Part shown: positions 1 to 9,344 of the stretch, one piece after another
Position numbering within the stretch: position 1 is the stretch's first letter
Layout: every line of letters starts with the position of its first letter
Origin: an uncultured Porphyromonadaceae bacterium
GTDB taxonomy: Bacteria > Bacteroidota > Bacteroidia > Bacteroidales > Muribaculaceae
Direction: 5' to 3'
DNA: 57,837 nucleotides
Assembly (NCBI GenBank): GCA_947176755.1
Contig: CAMWRW010000007.1
Location: 1-57,837, forward strand
The notes under the pieces: model-generated
What the model saw: only the letters and a program-made list of their open reading frames with translations
The model's database searches: none
Told to the model about the DNA's origin: nothing
Position numbers and translations under genes: made by a program

Positions 1-143
1 CCAAAGTTAACTATATTTGCATATATTTTAACAACCCGATATTTACATTGACCCATGATTAGGGGGCATAGTAAATATCCGGTCGATGTAAATATCGGGT
101 CGATGTAAATATCGGGTTGAAATGTTAAAATAACTATCTTTGG
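1..143. promoter_or_regulatory. Symmetric operator-like repeat array upstream of the CobW-type gene
   Basis: A 17-bp unit (GGTCGATGTAAATATCG) occurs in perfect tandem at 81-97 and 98-114, with a degenerate copy at about 64-80. An inverted 17-bp copy at 32-48 matches 103-119 exactly. Outer arms are also inverted: CCAAAG at 1-6 with CTTTGG at 138-143, and ATTTTAAC at 25-32 with GTTAAAAT at 124-131. TAnnTTTG-type -7 boxes face outward at 135-142 (plus, TATCTTTG) and at 9-2 (minus, TAACTTTG), with another on the plus strand at 12-19. This looks like a bidirectional promoter with a shared operator. The regulator is unknown; a metal sensor is a guess from the downstream gene. The left edge is cut by the window. 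Confidence 0.5.
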
Positions 144-209
144 ATGTTAAATTGCGATCCACATTCCTATTTAGCATGGTTGGAATTGTTATAATTCTAT
201 ATACTGATT

Positions 210-1496
210 ATGAATACTGAAAAGACAATACCTGTGCTGCTGCTGACGGGATACCTCGGCAGCGGAAAAACAACTCTTCTCAACCGAATTCTTAACAACC
301 GTAAGGGAATCCGTTTTGCTGTTATCGTTAATGATATCGGCGAAGTAAACATTGATGCTGACCTCATAGCCAAAGGGGGCATTGTGGGGAATGATGATGA
401 TTCCCTCGTTGCCCTTCAGAACGGGTGTATCTGCTGCACGCTGAAGATGGACCTCGTCAAACAGCTTTGCGACCTGAAGGCGGCCGGCATATTTGATTAT
501 ATCGTTATCGAGGCGAGCGGCATCTGCGAGCCCGAGCCAATAGCCCAGACCGTCTGCGCCCTACCCCAACTCGCTCCCGAACAAGAGAAGGATGGACACC
601 TTCGGCTTGATTGTATCGCCACTGTTGTCGACGCGCTCCGCCTTAAAGAGGAATTCAACAAGGGAGAGTCGCTTATGCGCAAGGACCTTGACGAAGAGGA
701 TATCGAGAATCTTATCATCCAACAAATCGAATTCTGCAATATCATAATCCTCAACAAGATTTCTGAAATCACACGCGAAGAAGCGGATGAGATCAAAAGA
801 ATCATCCGGGCAATCCAGCCTAAGGCTGAGATTATAGAATGTGATTATTGCAATGTGCCGCTTGAAAGACTAATAGATACGAATCTATTCGATTTTGAGG
901 ATGTTGCCACCTCCGCAACATGGATTCGCGAAATAGAGGCACCTCTGGATGAACTTGAATCGGAACATGACCGGGAAAAGCATCATCATGAGCATGAACA
1001 TGAGCATGATCATCATCATGAACATGAGCATGATCATCATCATGAACATGAGCATGAACATCATCATGAACATGAGCATGAACACGGTCATCATCACCAT
1101 CATCATCATGACGGCGAAGGAGAGGCGGAGGAATACGGCATCAGTACGTTCGTATATTATGCGCGCCGGCCCTTCTCGCTCAATAAATTTGATTGGTTCT
1201 GCGCGAAAGAGTGGCCGGCGGGCGTGATCCGTACAAAGGGATTATGTTATTTCAAGGAGAATCCTGATATGTCTTATCTTTTTGAGCAGGCCGGCAGCCG
1301 GAAGCAGCTTATGGAAGCCGGTCGCTGGTATGCGACCGCACCGGAGGAGGATCTTCAGGCGATGCTTGCGAGAGATCCCGGTTTGATGCGCGATTGGGAC
1401 CCGGAATATGGCGACAGGATGCAGAAGCTCGTATTCATCGGGAAGAATATGGACAAAGAAGGAATCTGCCGGAAGTTGGACAGTCTGCTCGACTAA
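210..1496 (+). CDS. CobW/COG0523-family GTPase with His-rich metal-binding loop
   Basis: A 428-residue G3E-family GTPase, probably a zinc (or other metal) chaperone acting in the cytosol. The Walker A motif GYLGSGKTT lies near residue 14, the family metal motif CICC at residues 73-76, and the switch region has IEASG. The base-specificity position reads NKIS rather than the usual NKxD. Residues about 252-300 are almost only His, Glu and Asp, encoded by a tandem cat/gaa/cat/gag repeat at roughly 979-1110. A CobW C-terminal domain follows (about 310-428). The metal is not decided by sequence: COG0523 members serve zinc, cobalt or nitrile hydratase systems, and no B12 genes adjoin. The stop codon overlaps that of the convergent rmuC by three bases. 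The repeat array at 1-143 is the likely control region. Confidence 0.9.
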   Translation: MNTEKTIPVLLLTGYLGSGKTTLLNRILNNRKGIRFAVIVNDIGEVNIDADLIAKGGIVGNDDDSLVALQNGCICCTLKMDLVKQLCDLKAAGIFDYIVIEASGICEPEPIAQTVCALPQLAPEQEKDGHLRLDCIATVVDALRLKEEFNKGESLMRKDLDEEDIENLIIQQIEFCNIIILNKISEITREEADEIKRIIRAIQPKAEIIECDYCNVPLERLIDTNLFDFEDVATSATWIREIEAPLDELESEHDREKHHHEHEHEHDHHHEHEHDHHHEHEHEHHHEHEHEHGHHHHHHHDGEGEAEEYGISTFVYYARRPFSLNKFDWFCAKEWPAGVIRTKGLCYFKENPDMSYLFEQAGSRKQLMEAGRWYATAPEEDLQAMLARDPGLMRDWDPEYGDRMQKLVFIGKNMDKEGICRKLDSLLD

Positions 1497-3007
1497 TCGA
1501 GATCCAGGCCGAGCTGAGCGGGCGATACCCCCTTTCTTGGCTTGACAGAAGCTCCGAGACGAACGAGTTTCCCACAGGTGACGGGAATGCTCTGGCCTCC
1601 ATCGGCAAGTTTCTTTTGGGCTTCACGATAGGCCTTATCAGCCTTTTCGAGCTCGACTCCGACAGCATTGAACTTCTCCATAAAGATTGAGACACGCTCG
1701 AGCATTTCATTAGCGAGAGCAAAAACTTGTTTGTGGTTCTCAGCTTGGGCAATATTAGTCCAGGTGAGGGCCACAATCTTTAATGCGGCATAGAGAGTCT
1801 GTTCATCGGCGATATAGACATTGCGTTCCATAGCCTTTCGCCAAAGGTCGGGGGCTGTGTTCGTGGCGGCATGAAGAGCGGCAGTGGAGGGGACGAACAT
1901 AATAACGTAACCGATGCTTTTCGTGGGAGTGTCGACAAAATATGAACTGTAGTCCTTTCTTGCGAGTTCGTCGACATGGTTTCTGACTGATTCCACATGT
2001 TTAGCGAGAGCGACGGCACGCGCCTCCTCGGTTTCGGCATTAACGAAGTCGAGATAAGCTGAAAGTGAGACTTTTGAGTCGATAACGACATCTCGGTGCT
2101 GGTCAAGGTGAAGAGTGATATCAGGTCGGAGAGAAGATCCTGAACTTGTCCTGACAGTTTCACCTGAGGCATTGCGGATAGCTGACTGAGCATGAAAATG
2201 AATACCCTCCTTAAGCCCCTGAGATTCGAGGAGCTCGACGAGGACAGTTTCACCCCAATCGCCTTGCACTTTCGTGCCTTTACGGAGAGCCGTGGCGAGA
2301 CGGTCGGCAGAGTCACGAGTCAGCTGGCTTTCGCGTATGATTGTCTCAATATTTGCGCGCATTTCGCCGCGCAGTTTTTCCTGTCTTGAAGAATTATCTG
2401 CTACCGCCTCGTTCATTTTACGAATTGTAGATTCGAGGGGTTCCATCAGCTTTCCGAGAGATTCTGAGCTTGATTTGCTAAATTCTTCCTGGCGTCGGGC
2501 CAGGAGGTCGGCCGTAAGATTTTTCAGTTCCTCCTGCATTTTGGCGACAGTCTCATCGAAACGACCCTGCATAAGTTCCACGGAATCTTTATAGAAAGTT
2601 TCACGGGCGGCGGCAGCCTCCTTATTCGCCTGTTCCAAGCGGGCGATGTCTTCGCGATGGGCCAGTTCCGCACGTTCGATGTCTTCGCGATGAGCCTGCT
2701 CGGCACGTTCGATGTCTACGCGATGAGCCAGTTCGGCACGAGAAATATCGTCGCGATGAGCCTGCTCCAAGCGGTCGATATCTTCACGATGGGCCTGCTC
2801 TACGCGGGCAAGATCGTCGCGCCGCGTCTGTTCGAAGCGCTCAACTGCTTCTGAATGTGAGGTCTGAAGTCGGGCGATGTTCGATTCGTAGGTTTCCTTG
2901 ATGGATTGGATGGATTCGGAAGAGGCTCCGGCGCCTGACTTACCGAAGAAATAGCCTGCGACGAGGCCAAGAAGAAGGGCGATGATTGATAAGATAGCAG
3001 TGATCAT
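1493..3007 (-). CDS. rmuC: DNA recombination protein RmuC
   Basis: A 504-residue RmuC-family protein, which in E. coli limits recombination between inverted repeats. The start at 3007 is chosen because it puts the N-terminal membrane helix (ITAILSIIALLLGLVAGYF) first; an in-frame ATG 60 bases upstream adds a poorly fitting extension. A long coiled coil fills about residues 30-200, then the conserved RmuC domain (KVQGDWGE, SLRPDITLHL, DSKVSLSAY). Residues about 52-122 are near-identical 11-residue repeats of the type RAEQAHREDIE, a hendecad period suggesting an unusual coiled coil. It is the first gene of a divergent pair with uvrA. Confidence 0.92.
   Translation of the reverse strand: MITAILSIIALLLGLVAGYFFGKSGAGASSESIQSIKETYESNIARLQTSHSEAVERFEQTRRDDLARVEQAHREDIDRLEQAHRDDISRAELAHRVDIERAEQAHREDIERAELAHREDIARLEQANKEAAAARETFYKDSVELMQGRFDETVAKMQEELKNLTADLLARRQEEFSKSSSESLGKLMEPLESTIRKMNEAVADNSSRQEKLRGEMRANIETIIRESQLTRDSADRLATALRKGTKVQGDWGETVLVELLESQGLKEGIHFHAQSAIRNASGETVRTSSGSSLRPDITLHLDQHRDVVIDSKVSLSAYLDFVNAETEEARAVALAKHVESVRNHVDELARKDYSSYFVDTPTKSIGYVIMFVPSTAALHAATNTAPDLWRKAMERNVYIADEQTLYAALKIVALTWTNIAQAENHKQVFALANEMLERVSIFMEKFNAVGVELEKADKAYREAQKKLADGGQSIPVTCGKLVRLGASVKPRKGVSPAQLGLDLD
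2640..2822 (-). repeat. 33-bp tandem repeat inside rmuC coiled coil
   Basis: About five and a half near-identical 33-bp units encode successive 11-residue blocks (E/L-Q/L-AHREDI pattern) in RmuC. Units differ at a few bases, so they look like an expanded and partly diverged in-frame repeat. Copy number could vary between strains. Confidence 0.75.
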
Positions 3008-3143
3008 AACATAAGGATTAAAACATAAAATTAATAAAAAAAATTGAAAAGAAACAGGGGAAAACAAAAGAGGACCGATTTTTGAATAAGTGCGATCGGA
3101 TTTACAAGATAAGAGGCTTGGGAAACGTTATAAATAAATAGAC

Positions 3144-5945
3144 ATGAAAGAAGGGAATATCATCATAAAGGGGGCTCGGGTCAATAATCTTAAGAATATA
3201 GATCTCGAGCTTCCGTTGGGAAAGTTAATAGTTACAACCGGAGTCAGCGGATCGGGAAAATCATCACTCGCTTTCGACACACTATATGCCGAAGGACAAC
3301 GGCGATATGTAGAAAGTCTGTCGGCCTACGCGCGACAATTCCTCGGCCGGATGGCGAAGCCGGAATGCGATTATATAAAAGGACTGCCGCCTGCAATCGC
3401 CGTCGAGCAGAAAGTAACGACCCGCAATCCCCGAAGCACAGTGGGGACATCAACAGAAATATATGATTATCTGCGAATGTTGTTCGCTCGTATTGGGCAT
3501 ACGTTCTCTCCGATCAGCGGGGAGGAAGTGCGTCGACATGGAATCGAGGATATTGTGAGAACCGTTCAGAGTTATCCGGAGGGGACACGCGTTGCTGTTC
3601 TAACGCGGCTGCACCTTCCCGAGGGTCGGAGTTTCACCGAGCATCTTGACATCCTTATGAAGGAGGGTTATACCCGATTGGAGAAGGATGGGGATTTCAT
3701 AGATATATCCGACCTTATTTCCGGCGGGCAAGCCACGGAAGCGGAGAACTACCGACTATTGATCGACAGACTTTCGGTTTCGACGGAAAAGGATGAGATT
3801 TCGCGTCTTACTGATTCAGTTGAAACAGCCTACTATGAGGGACGAGATGAAGCAATCATTAAGGTTTGGAGTTCGGACGGACCGCACGAGCACTTTTTCT
3901 CGAAGCGATTTATAGCCGACGGCATGGAGTTCAGGGAGCCGTCAGACCTGATGTTTAATTTTAACAATCCTTACGGCGCCTGCCCTACATGCGAAGGCTT
4001 CGGGAGAGTGCTCGGGATCAGCGAGGATCTGGTGGTGCCAAATCCGACGCTGTCGGTCTATCAAGATGCCGTGAGATGTTGGAATGGAGAAAAAATGCAG
4101 GCATGGAAGAAGAAGCTGATTCATCTTGCGCCAAAATTCAATTTTCCCATTCATACTCCATATAACGAGCTAACCGAGGAACAGCATGATTTTCTCTGGA
4201 ACGGAAATACGCAATGGGAGGGTATCAACGGATTTTTCCGATGGCTTGATACGCAACAGGACAAGATGCAATTCCGGGTTATGAAGGCGCGTTATCGTGG
4301 CAAGACAATATGTCCGGATTGCAACGGGTCACGCTTGCGTTCAGACACGCAATATGTAAAGGTCGGAGGAAAAAATATCGGTGAACTCGTGAGAATGCCG
4401 ATTGATGAGTTATCGGCATTTTTTGATAATCTTGAACTGAACAGCACGGATGCGAAGATAGCCGAGCGACTGCTTTCAGAAATTCGTCAGCGACTTCATT
4501 TTCTTAATGAAGTCGGCCTGAGCTATCTTAGTCTCGACCGACTCTCCTCTACCCTATCGGGAGGAGAAAGCCAACGCATTAATCTTGCGACCTCGCTTGG
4601 CAGTTCGCTTGTCGGCTCGCTATATATTCTTGACGAGCCGAGCATCGGATTGCACTCGCGCGACACGGAGAAACTGATAGGAGTCCTGCGCCGACTCCAA
4701 CAGATAGGCAACACTGTTGTGATTGTCGAGCATGACGAGGAGATAATGCTTGCAGCCGACGAAATCGTCGACATCGGTCGGGATGCCGGAGAACTCGGAG
4801 GCAAAGTTGTCTGCCACGGAAACCTAAAAAAGCTCCTGAAAGATAAGAAAATAAAGGACTCCTACACCCTTGATTATCTACGTGGCGACCGCAAGATAGA
4901 AGTTCCGAAACGCCGTCGCAAATGGAAACGGAGCATCACTGTTGAAGGAGCTGCCGCCAATAATCTAAAAAATATTGACGTCACATTTCCTCTTGGAGTC
5001 ATGACGGTCGTGAGCGGTGTGAGCGGCTCGGGAAAATCTACTTTGGTGAAAGAAGTGTTATATAAATCACTTCTACGTGCTTTAGGAGAACCCGGGGATT
5101 CTCCCGGAGCTCACCGAGCCTTAAGGGGAGATGTGTCAGAAATAAAGGCAATCGAGTTTGTTGACCAGAATCCGATCGGCACCTCTTCACGTTCAAACCC
5201 GGCGACCTATCTTAAAGCGTTTGATGAGATCCGCAAACTTTATGCCGACCAGCAGCTTGCGAAACAATTAGGTTTCACGCCGGGCCATTTCTCGTTCAAC
5301 ACCGACGGGGGACGATGTGAAGAATGCAAAGGGGAAGGGACAATAACCATCCCGATGCAATTCATGGCCGACATACAGATTGAATGTGAGGCCTGTCACG
5401 GGAAACGTTTCAAACAGGAGGTGCTTGACGTGCTTTACAGAGGGAAGAGTATTCACGACATGCTTGAGATGACCGTTTCCCAGGCAATTGCATTCCTGAA
5501 GGAGAGTGACGGCGCCACGGAGCGCAGGATCGTGAGCAGACTCCAGCCACTTGAGGATGTAGGTCTCGGCTACATCCGCCTCGGACAGTCCTCCTCGACT
5601 CTCTCCGGCGGAGAGAACCAGCGTGTCAAACTGGCCTATTATATAGCACAGGAAAATACGGACGGAACTCTCTTCATATTTGACGAACCGACCACGGGCT
5701 TACATTTCCACGATATCTCCGTACTGCTCAAATCTCTCAATCGCCTTGTTGACAAAGGGAACACCGTTCTTATAATCGAACACAATCCGGACATGATAAA
5801 ATCGGCCGACTGGCTTATTGATATCGGACCGGACGGCGGCACTTCCGGAGGGGAAGTCGTTGCAGCGGGAACGCCGGAAGATGTTGCGAAATGCGAACGG
5901 TCATACACGGCAAGATTTCTTAAGGATAAACTTGAAGAGAAATGA
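3144..5945 (+). CDS. uvrA: Excinuclease ABC subunit UvrA, Bacteroidetes-type variant
   Basis: A 933-residue UvrA, the damage-recognition ATPase of nucleotide excision repair. Two ABC modules are visible: Walker [10 protein letters not shown] near residue 33 and GVSGSGKST near residue 625, signatures [10 protein letters not shown] and [10 protein letters not shown], and two Walker B segments ([16 protein letters not shown]). The second zinc finger is intact (CEEC near residue 725, CEAC about 25 residues on). The first zinc finger keeps only its second pair (CPTC at 280-283); the usual upstream CxxC is replaced by ADGMEF sequence. I recall the same form in other Bacteroidetes UvrA proteins, so it may be a lineage variant or paralogue. 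Its stop overlaps the next ATG (ATGA). Confidence 0.93.
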   Translation: MKEGNIIIKGARVNNLKNIDLELPLGKLIVTTGVSGSGKSSLAFDTLYAEGQRRYVESLSAYARQFLGRMAKPECDYIKGLPPAIAVEQKVTTRNPRSTVGTSTEIYDYLRMLFARIGHTFSPISGEEVRRHGIEDIVRTVQSYPEGTRVAVLTRLHLPEGRSFTEHLDILMKEGYTRLEKDGDFIDISDLISGGQATEAENYRLLIDRLSVSTEKDEISRLTDSVETAYYEGRDEAIIKVWSSDGPHEHFFSKRFIADGMEFREPSDLMFNFNNPYGACPTCEGFGRVLGISEDLVVPNPTLSVYQDAVRCWNGEKMQAWKKKLIHLAPKFNFPIHTPYNELTEEQHDFLWNGNTQWEGINGFFRWLDTQQDKMQFRVMKARYRGKTICPDCNGSRLRSDTQYVKVGGKNIGELVRMPIDELSAFFDNLELNSTDAKIAERLLSEIRQRLHFLNEVGLSYLSLDRLSSTLSGGESQRINLATSLGSSLVGSLYILDEPSIGLHSRDTEKLIGVLRRLQQIGNTVVIVEHDEEIMLAADEIVDIGRDAGELGGKVVCHGNLKKLLKDKKIKDSYTLDYLRGDRKIEVPKRRRKWKRSITVEGAAANNLKNIDVTFPLGVMTVVSGVSGSGKSTLVKEVLYKSLLRALGEPGDSPGAHRALRGDVSEIKAIEFVDQNPIGTSSRSNPATYLKAFDEIRKLYADQQLAKQLGFTPGHFSFNTDGGRCEECKGEGTITIPMQFMADIQIECEACHGKRFKQEVLDVLYRGKSIHDMLEMTVSQAIAFLKESDGATERRIVSRLQPLEDVGLGYIRLGQSSSTLSGGENQRVKLAYYIAQENTDGTLFIFDEPTTGLHFHDISVLLKSLNRLVDKGNTVLIIEHNPDMIKSADWLIDIGPDGGTSGGEVVAAGTPEDVAKCERSYTARFLKDKLEEK

Positions 5946-6421
5946 GAAAATTATTCTACGGGGGCTTTAAGCTGACTCCGCGCGGGCAGATTCTTGCAAT
6001 CACCGGCTCGTTGCTCTTGTTGTGTGCGGCGGCTCAGGGCTGCCGGAACAATAACAAGGGGGTCGACCGCTCTCCGGCACGCGAATTATATGGCCGGAGT
6101 CTGAAGCTGCTCAGACTATATACGGACTCAACGAAAGCATCCCGCGATTCCGCGACTCTTTTAGCGTTGGCGGAAAGGTTTGACAAGAAGTTAACCAATC
6201 TCAATTATGAATATCCCCCCGAGACAACATTGATGTTCACGGAGGGAGAAAATGACACCGTGATTCGACTCACGGCCCGATATGTTGAACTAAGGGATTC
6301 GCTTCTCTATCGCTTCGCCCATCCTTTGGAAGTTCGGGATACGGTCGCATCCGACTCCTTGCCGGGCGACACGACATTCATCTCGCACCGCTCGCAATCG
6401 AAAGAGAGCATAAAAGTGTGA
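5942..6421 (+). CDS. Hypothetical lipoprotein-like protein
   Basis: A 159-residue protein of unrecognised family, translationally coupled to uvrA by a 4-base overlap. After a basic, membrane-spanning N-terminus (ITGSLLLLCAAAQGC) the AAAQGC segment could be a lipobox with the lipidated cysteine near residue 34, so it may be anchored in an envelope membrane. The rest is polar, with a helical ELYGRSLKLLRLY stretch and a Ser/Asp-rich tail. The last 115 bases overlap, in antisense, the end of the convergent U32 gene; the U32 conserved C-terminus lies partly within that overlap, so the tail of this protein is probably unconstrained. No function is proposed. Confidence 0.6.
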   Translation: MRKLFYGGFKLTPRGQILAITGSLLLLCAAAQGCRNNNKGVDRSPARELYGRSLKLLRLYTDSTKASRDSATLLALAERFDKKLTNLNYEYPPETTLMFTEGENDTVIRLTARYVELRDSLLYRFAHPLEVRDTVASDSLPGDTTFISHRSQSKESIKV

Positions 6422-8154
6422 GGCCCGGTGGCAATTGTAAGTGGAGGAGCGAAACGTTTCAACCTCTCCTTATCCTTGCATTCACGCAGACAACAACCTA
6501 ATTCACGTCGCAGACAGTAGCGTGTGGTCATCACCACCCTGCTGTCTGTCGTTGTTTGCGCCACTTCGACAGCGGGGGAAATCTTCTTTACCCCATGCTC
6601 ATGATAGAATGACCGCGCGAGAGAGTTGGCCACATTGTCGCGTTCGTCAAGAGTCTCAGACGGATAGAGAGCCTCCGGATTCTCTTTGCGGCGCAGTTCG
6701 ACAGGATAAGAAGCCAGATTGGCCCTGTCGAGTTCGTCGACGAGACGTCTTCTCAGGGCCGTCAGCTCGGATGCCCGTATGAAAGTTTTCGGGTCGAGGT
6801 TATTAACGAAGTTTACGAGCTCATAGACAGAGTCGCCGAGACGTGAAAAGACCTTTCGCGGATCCATTGGCTTTTGAGCAGGGAATTTCTCCACGTCAAG
6901 TGGAATCCGCACCTTTACCCCACGTTCATCCACAGCGCTTACGCCGGCTTCATCAATAGCAATATCAACACGAATCACGCGACGTGCTGTCGGGCGATCG
7001 AGTTCCGATTGAAATTGACGGTCGAACGTGCGATGAATAACGGCTCCGGGAGGCAATCGGAAAGGTTTGGAACCAATTATTCTTTTTCCTTCCACGCGAT
7101 TTACCCCAATACCGACATATTCCCCTTTTTCGTTGAAAAAACTAATTCCGTCGCCGTTATGCAGGCTTTTGGGGTCGGAAACGACTTCCCCCATTGATTT
7201 GGGAGTCCGGAGAGAAGCCATCCTTTCGCCAAGTATTCTTCCGGCCAGGAAATAATCGGTGAAACCGCGATTAAAACTTTTTGCGGGGTCAGGAGAGAAT
7301 GTAATTTCCGACTGCCCATAAGAGGAGCGACAATAACGATCAGGGGCGCCCGCGATGATCATATCAAGTTGCCGTCTGTAATGGGCCGTGACATTCTTGA
7401 CATAGGCAGCATCCTTGAGGCGTCCCTCAATTTTGAAGGAAGAGACACCGGCCTCGACCAATTCAGGCAGACTCCGAGTAGCGTTAAAATCTCGGAGGGA
7501 TAGAAGGAATCTGTCGCGTTCGAGGACCTCTCCCCTACCATTCCTCAATGTGTAAGGCATCCGGCACATCTGGGCACATTCGCCACGGTTGGCGCTTCGG
7601 CCAAGCGAAACCTGACTGGCGGCACAACGACCCGAATAACTGACACAAAGCGCCCCGTGGATAAAACATTCGACGGGAACATCAACCGAGTCGCATATAT
7701 GACTGATCTCGGGAATCGAGAGTTCGCGCGCCAGAACAATCTGTGAAAAGCCGACTTCACTAAGAAAGCGGGCCTTTTCGGGAGTTCGCGTGTCGCATTG
7801 CGTGCTGGCGTGAAGAGAAATGGGCGGAAGGTTCATTTTCAGGAGCGCCATATCCTGAACGATGATTGCATCGACCCCTATCCGATAGAGATCACGGACC
7901 AGACTTTCCACCTTTGGAATCTCTGACTCATAAACCAGAGTATTTACCGTGACATAAACTTTCGCTCTGAAAGGACGCGCAAAAGCGACAACCTCGGCGA
8001 TATCCTCGATTGAATTGGCGGCTTTCTTTCTTGCACCGTGACTTGAGGCTCCCATATAGACAGCATCTGCGCCGTGGAGAATAGCCTGAAACGCCACGTG
8101 TTTATCGGCCGCAGGAGCAAGCAGTTCAAGCAGCCTTTTCTTCGTTTTCGCCAT
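6307..8154 (-). CDS. Peptidase U32-family RNA hydroxylation protein (RlhA/TrhP-like)
   Basis: A 615-residue member of the U32 family. Characterised relatives TrhP (tRNA) and RlhA (23S rRNA) support prephenate-dependent hydroxylation of RNA rather than proteolysis. The start at 8154 is used because LLELLAPAADK is the conserved N-terminus and the upstream in-frame extension lies inside smpB. Family motifs include GADAVYMG, FIHGALCVSYSGRC, RGECAQMCRMPY and SSFKIEGRLKD, with conserved cysteines that may bind an iron-sulfur cluster. The length and the region after about residue 320 resemble RlhA (DUF3656-like) more than short TrhP. The C-terminus ends in FDCERCEM, typical of the family. The gene starts one base after smpB stops. 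Confidence 0.85.
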   Translation of the reverse strand: MAKTKKRLLELLAPAADKHVAFQAILHGADAVYMGASSHGARKKAANSIEDIAEVVAFARPFRAKVYVTVNTLVYESEIPKVESLVRDLYRIGVDAIIVQDMALLKMNLPPISLHASTQCDTRTPEKARFLSEVGFSQIVLARELSIPEISHICDSVDVPVECFIHGALCVSYSGRCAASQVSLGRSANRGECAQMCRMPYTLRNGRGEVLERDRFLLSLRDFNATRSLPELVEAGVSSFKIEGRLKDAAYVKNVTAHYRRQLDMIIAGAPDRYCRSSYGQSEITFSPDPAKSFNRGFTDYFLAGRILGERMASLRTPKSMGEVVSDPKSLHNGDGISFFNEKGEYVGIGVNRVEGKRIIGSKPFRLPPGAVIHRTFDRQFQSELDRPTARRVIRVDIAIDEAGVSAVDERGVKVRIPLDVEKFPAQKPMDPRKVFSRLGDSVYELVNFVNNLDPKTFIRASELTALRRRLVDELDRANLASYPVELRRKENPEALYPSETLDERDNVANSLARSFYHEHGVKKISPAVEVAQTTTDSRVVMTTRYCLRRELGCCLRECKDKERLKRFAPPLTIATGPHTFMLSFDCERCEMNVVSPGKESDATVSRTSKGWAKR

Positions 8155-8155
8155 C

Positions 8156-8608
8156 CTATTTCTTGAACATTCTGTCGAGCGCACGCTTATCTTCGCGTTC
8201 ACGGATTGACTGACGTTTATCGTACTGTTTCTTGCCTCGACCGACACCAATCTGCATCTTGGCAAGCCCGCGTTCATTAATAAAGACTCGAAGAGGGATG
8301 ATTGTATAACCGGGATCTTCCGCAGCCTTGCGGATTTTTGCTATTTCCTTTTTTGTGAGGAGAAGTTTACGGTCGCGCCGGGCGACGTGGTTATTATATG
8401 AACCGTAGAAATATTCCGAGATATTCATTCCTTTTACCCAAACTTCTCCGTTTTCAATCAAGCAATAAGTGTCGACAAGAGAAGCCTTTCCGTCACGGAT
8501 AGACTTTATTTCCGTTCCGGTCAAAACGATTCCGGCGGTATAAGTGTCCGTTATTTCATAGTCAAAACGAGCACGTTTGTTTCGAATATTAATCTGATCA
8601 GCTTTCAT
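8156..8608 (-). CDS. smpB: SsrA-binding protein SmpB
   Basis: A 150-residue SmpB, the tmRNA partner needed for trans-translation rescue of stalled ribosomes. Full-length for the family: the OB-fold core carries [14 protein letters not shown] near the N-terminus, [14 protein letters not shown] and the RDRKLLL stretch; the basic C-terminal tail ([23 protein letters not shown]) is the part that enters the mRNA channel. It lies between the ECF ATPase gene and the U32 gene on the same strand with very short gaps, so it is probably cotranscribed. No tmRNA gene is seen in the window. Confidence 0.96.
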   Translation of the reverse strand: MKADQINIRNKRARFDYEITDTYTAGIVLTGTEIKSIRDGKASLVDTYCLIENGEVWVKGMNISEYFYGSYNNHVARRDRKLLLTKKEIAKIRKAAEDPGYTIIPLRVFINERGLAKMQIGVGRGKKQYDKRQSIREREDKRALDRMFKK

Positions 8609-8632
8609 AGGAATACAAAGGTAATAAAAAAA

Positions 8633-9337
8633 TCAATGTGAATCGGCAAGTTGAGATAGAATGCCGATTGCTTCGTCTAAAGAAGTGTCAGCCAGAATGC
8701 GCCCCTCGTGAAGGAGTATAGCTCTCGGGGTCAGATTTCGGGCGAGTTCGAGATCATGGGTCGCGAGGAGAATCGTGTGATTGAACTCCGAGAGGGTTTT
8801 GACGAGAGCCTTGCAGGCTCTCATATCAAGGTTTGCCGAGGGTTCGTCAAGCACAAGAATATCAGGTTCCATAGAAAGGACAGTTGCAATGGCGGCAGCT
8901 CGCCGTTGTCCTCCCGAGAGCATGAAGGAGGGGGATGAGGCTAATGAAGGAATCCCGACTGCCTCCAAAGCGTTGTTTACTCTGCGAGTGACTTCCTGCT
9001 CAGGCAATTTCATATTTCGCGGGCCGAAAGCGACATCGTCGGCCACCGTCGGCATGAACAACATATCGTCGGGATTCTGGAACACCATTCCGACTCGCCG
9101 ACGCACTTCCGGGGCAGTCTTTCTTGTCACGGGGACATCGCCTACCACTACCCTTCCCGACGAAGGAAAGAGGAGACCGTTGGTCTGGAGCAGCAAAGTA
9201 GATTTCCCGGAACCGTTCAATCCAAGCAAAGCGACCCGTTCGCCATGCGTGATCCGCAGATTGATATCATGGAGCACTTCAGGCCCCTTCGGGTAGCTGA
9301 ACGACAGATTCTCAAAACTGATATAATGGTGACTCAT
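8633..9337 (-). CDS. cbiO: ECF/CbiO-type ATPase of a nickel or cobalt importer
   Basis: A 234-residue ABC ATPase forming the energising subunit of the importer encoded by the three genes at 8.6-11.1 kb. Walker A GLNGSGKST, Q-loop FQNPDDMLF (typical of CbiO/EcfA), signature LSGGQRR, Walker B ILVLDEPSANLD and the THD switch histidine are all present. It follows cbiQ after 7 bases. The substrate is decided by the CbiM subunit; nickel is favoured because a complete urease operon lies 15 kb away (inference), although cobalt for the B12-dependent mutase at 12-16 kb is an alternative. Confidence 0.93.
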   Translation of the reverse strand: MSHHYISFENLSFSYPKGPEVLHDINLRITHGERVALLGLNGSGKSTLLLQTNGLLFPSSGRVVVGDVPVTRKTAPEVRRRVGMVFQNPDDMLFMPTVADDVAFGPRNMKLPEQEVTRRVNNALEAVGIPSLASSPSFMLSGGQRRAAAIATVLSMEPDILVLDEPSANLDMRACKALVKTLSEFNHTILLATHDLELARNLTPRAILLHEGRILADTSLDEAIGILSQLADSH

Positions 9338-9344
9338 CTCGAAA

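Noticed and set aside
885..1227. Met-rich or Asn/Met-rich open frames over the His-rich part of the CobW-type gene (both strands)
   Set aside because: They are other-frame readings of the His/Glu codon repeat and have no independent support.
979..2840. Short tandem repeats in cobW-type and rmuC genes as a CRISPR array
   Set aside because: Units are contiguous, without spacers, and code in frame for low-complexity or coiled-coil protein.
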